Assembly: GCF_021404405.1 (NCBI RefSeq)
Contig: NZ_JABFTV010000013.1
Coordinates: 101,254-165,253, forward strand
Direction: 5' to 3'
DNA from: Billgrantia aerodenitrificans
GTDB lineage: Bacteria; Pseudomonadota; Gammaproteobacteria; Pseudomonadales; Halomonadaceae
DNA: 64,000 nt
Shown here: positions 62,254-64,000 of the stretch, one piece after another
Layout: every line of letters starts with the position of its first letter
Position numbering within the stretch: the first letter of the stretch is position 1
Position numbers and translations under genes: made by a program
The notes under the pieces: model-generated
What the model saw: only the letters and a program-made list of their open reading frames with translations
Databases searched by the model: none
Told to the model about the DNA's origin: nothing

Positions 62254-62338
62254 GTCACTGTCCATATGCCCAACAACGTCAGCGCGGCCTTCTCGGATTT
62301 CTTCAGCTATACCCCGAGCCGTATAGCATGGTAGATAA
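62254..62338 (+). pseudogene. Remnant of an AraC regulator 3' end
   Basis: This stretch matches the last 90 bases or so of the AraC gene at 58,443-59,351 (shared blocks include TCAGCGCGGCCTTCTCGG and GTAGATAA) with substitutions and small deletions that break the frame. The rest of the regulator is missing. Confidence 0.8.
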
Positions 62339-62507
62339 AGCCAACGATTCTCGTTTACCCTATATGGATCGATCTGCTGGATGGCCGCCCCGTGCGTGAC
62401 TGGAACCAACGCGAATTCGCCCGACGGGTGGCCTACCGGCCCCAGCACCTGCCGAAAGCCGAAAATCTCGTCGGGAGCGAGCTGATCGCCTTTGGCCGCT
62501 ACCCTTG
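62328..62507 (+). pseudogene. Remnant of fhuC with internal deletion
   Basis: Bases 62328-62369 match 59341-59386 (ATGGTAGATAAAGCC onward) almost exactly; the alignment then jumps to 59580-59718 (CTGGATGGCCGCCCCGTGCG through TACCCTTG). About 190 bases including Walker A are lost, and everything after TACCCTTG is missing. The fragment cannot make an ATPase. Confidence 0.88.
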
Positions 62508-62539
62508 TTCTTCACGCCACTCTCTGGCTGCACTTACGT

Positions 62540-63418
62540 ATGACGAATAAAATTCAATGCTTGGCAGTTGCGGTACTGATAGTGACTTTGGCGATACCTT
62601 CACCCTGCCTGGGCGGCGTTGCCCGCACACACCCATCAATTGCCGCTCTCGATTCACGCATCATCGAGACTCTTCTTGCGATGGGAGTCACCCCAGTAGC
62701 GCTCACGGAGCCAGAGACTCAGCATTTCGCGCCTTCCCAGGCAACACAAGCCATCAATCTCGGAATGCTGATGCAGCCTAACCTGGAGCTTCTTGATCAA
62801 GCATCGCCTGAGCTGATCCTGACCTCACCAAGTTTCATGCATGCGGCGTCCCGATTCCCCGCAGCCACGGTCGAGCGTTTGACCCCCTACAGTCCCGACG
62901 ACGAGGCCAACAGTTGGCAACGCATGACGCGCTTCACAAGAAACCTGGGACACCTCATCGGCGAAGATCCCCGCGCAGAGCAACTGATCCAAGAAGCCGA
63001 AGCACATCTTTATTCGTTGAGAGCTAGGCTTTCCGGGCAACAGACTCCCCCATTGCTTGTCGTTCGCCTTATGGACCACCATCATGCCAGAGTGTTTGGT
63101 CAAAACAGCCTATTCCACGGAGCTTTGGAAGAACTCGGACTAACCAATGCTTGGCAAGGCCCAGACAACCATTGGGGCATGACCTTAGTCACCATCGATG
63201 AATTGATGAACATCGATGCCCGCCTGGTGATACTGGAAAGCCCTTATGCCACCAGCGCCATTCGCGAGCAATTCACTGCGAATGGCATCTGGCAGCATTT
63301 ACCGAGCATACGGCGTGGCGATGCGATTTACCTACCAGCGACGTTCAGCCACTTCGGCGCCCTACCCTCTGCCTATCATTTTGCTGACATTCTCGTCGAT
63401 GCATTGACAACACCATAG
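62540..63418 (+). CDS. FhuD-like periplasmic ferric-siderophore binding protein (second)
   Basis: Intact 292-residue binding protein, paralogue of the one at 42,935. Signal peptide about 1-23 (LAVAVLIVTLAIPSPCLGG), then ALDSRIIETLLAMGVTPVAL, QPNLELLDQASPELILTSP, HHARVFGQNSLFHGALEELGL and a C-terminal THFGALPSAYHFADIL-like ending (here FSHFGALPSAYHFADIL). It is visibly less GC-rich than its neighbours (AATTCAATGC, CTTGATCAAGCATC), suggesting separate ancestry or relaxed composition. It sits between fhuC and exporter remnants and may still supply substrate to FhuB/FhuC elsewhere. Confidence 0.85.
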   Translation: MTNKIQCLAVAVLIVTLAIPSPCLGGVARTHPSIAALDSRIIETLLAMGVTPVALTEPETQHFAPSQATQAINLGMLMQPNLELLDQASPELILTSPSFMHAASRFPAATVERLTPYSPDDEANSWQRMTRFTRNLGHLIGEDPRAEQLIQEAEAHLYSLRARLSGQQTPPLLVVRLMDHHHARVFGQNSLFHGALEELGLTNAWQGPDNHWGMTLVTIDELMNIDARLVILESPYATSAIREQFTANGIWQHLPSIRRGDAIYLPATFSHFGALPSAYHFADILVDALTTP

Positions 63419-63458
63419 CTGCCTTGAGGTACCGCTCAAGTAGCAGCAGTCTTCTTCA

Positions 63459-63743
63459 CGATCCTCAAGGTAGGCCACCACCAGCGCCAGGCGCCTACGT
63501 TGCCCTTGTGACAGCGCCTGGGTCGTGAAGGCGCCGTTCTCGACCTGCACCTTGTGCTGCAAAATGCAGCTTGGCCAGGGTGGCCTTGCCACTGCCGTTG
63601 CCGCCCACCAGGAAGACGATCTCGCCGGGCCCGAAGGTCATGTCGATGGACCCCAGCTCGAAGACCTCGTCGCTCTGCTCATGGTAGTAGCAATGCCTGA
63701 CACCTTTCAGTGTCAGGCTCTCCAGCTCAGCCGAAGCCGGCAC
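63459..63743 (-). pseudogene. Remnant of the PvdE/SyrD-type exporter ATPase
   Basis: Two blocks match the ATPase of the exporter at 60,248: minus-strand ESLTLKGV...GPGEIVFLVGGNGSGKATLAK and KVQVENGAFTTQALSQGQRRRLALVVAYLED. The 189 bases between them in the intact gene are gone, and one added base (CAAAATGCAGC versus CAGATGCAGC) shifts the frame. Membrane domain and C-terminus are absent. Confidence 0.9.
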
Positions 63744-63820
63744 CAGGCCGATGAGCCTGGCATTTCCCCGTTACAGCAGTCGATGAAGAAGCTGATGCGT
63801 GGCAAGCAACGCCACAGATT

Positions 63821-63860
63821 GTAATACGAATGATTATTCGTTAGTATTTGCATCTCATTC
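63821..63860. promoter_or_regulatory. AT-rich palindrome, possible Fur operator remnant
   Basis: ACGAAT-GATT-ATTCGT (63826-63841) is a perfect 6-4-6 inverted repeat, followed by TATTTGCATCTCATTC. It resembles the Fur-like operators of the island but now controls only remnants, or the missing gene to the right. Confidence 0.4.
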
Positions 63861-63901
63861 TGATCCCGATGCCTCGAATGCTAGATACCATCTCTCCTAA
63901 C

Positions 63902-63936
63902 CGGCCACAAATGCCCCATCAGGCGGTTTGTGGCCG
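63902..63936. repeat. Inverted repeat at transposase 3' end
   Basis: CGGCCACAAA and TTTGTGGCCG form a 10-bp stem with a 15-base loop that spans the transposase stop codon. Likely a terminator or part of the element end. Confidence 0.7.
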
Positions 63937-64000
63937 ATATTCGGTTTGCGTCTTGAGGACCCCGTAAGCGATATGGATCAGCTTACGCATTGCCGCCCCC
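63919..64000 (-). mobile_element. 3' end of an IS110-family transposase gene (cut by window edge)
   Basis: The minus strand encodes GAAMRKLIHIAYGVLKTQTE and then YRPQTA before the stop. The AAMRKLIHIAYGVLK block is typical of the C-terminus of IS110/IS116/IS902 transposases. The rest of the element lies beyond the window. Confidence 0.7.

Noticed and set aside
62028..62399. Plus-strand frame of 123 codons over the AraC/fhuC remnant
   Set aside because: It changes homologous frames part way, mixing two remnants, and is basic low-complexity upstream; not a gene.

Overview
The window is a high-GC gammaproteobacterial chromosome segment, most likely from Halomonas or a close relative (Halomonadaceae). 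Two gene orders support this. One is the Pseudomonas/Halomonas order gacS // cysM-rlmD-relA-mazG. The other is algU-mucA-mucB-mucD followed by lepA-lepB-rnc-era-recO-pdxJ. The genus is inferred from general protein character; no rRNA is present to confirm it.

Bases 1 to about 32,100 are core housekeeping DNA: topB, panE, an outer-membrane protein gene, a 1-Cys peroxiredoxin, ppc, mazG, relA, rlmD, cysM, a GacS/BarA hybrid kinase, pdxJ, recO, era, rnc, lepB, lepA, the envelope-stress operon algU-mucA-mucB-mucD, a DAHP synthase, dinG, an rhlB-type DEAD-box helicase, a small basic protein gene and xthA. Many neighbours overlap by ATGA or GTGA, so translational coupling is common.

Bases 32,100 to 37,100 hold a complete TonB2-type energising system on the minus strand (DUF3450 protein, TtpC, ExbB, ExbD, TonB, TPR protein) behind a near-perfect Fur box. 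From there to the end the window is an iron and siderophore island. It carries two AraC/PchR-type regulators and five TonB-dependent receptors, one of them clearly IutA-like. It also carries a FhuB fused permease, one FhuC ATPase, two FhuD-like binding proteins, the FhuF reductase, two PvdE/SyrD-type peptide exporters and a type B L31 ribosomal protein. Fur-like sites precede most of these units, so the cluster probably switches on together under iron starvation. No siderophore biosynthesis gene lies in the window, although exporters do.

The most unusual unit is at 54,081-59,351: a translationally coupled receptor / O-methyltransferase-like protein / MFS transporter operon, divergent from an AraC regulator. 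Its leader can fold so that the receptor's Shine-Dalgarno sequence is paired. The last 2 kb (62,250-63,745) is a decayed second copy of the araC-fhuC / exporter segment at 59,250-60,960. It keeps an intact fhuD between remnants of the other genes and is followed by the 3' end of an IS110-type transposase gene. No tRNA, rRNA, CRISPR array or prophage was seen.
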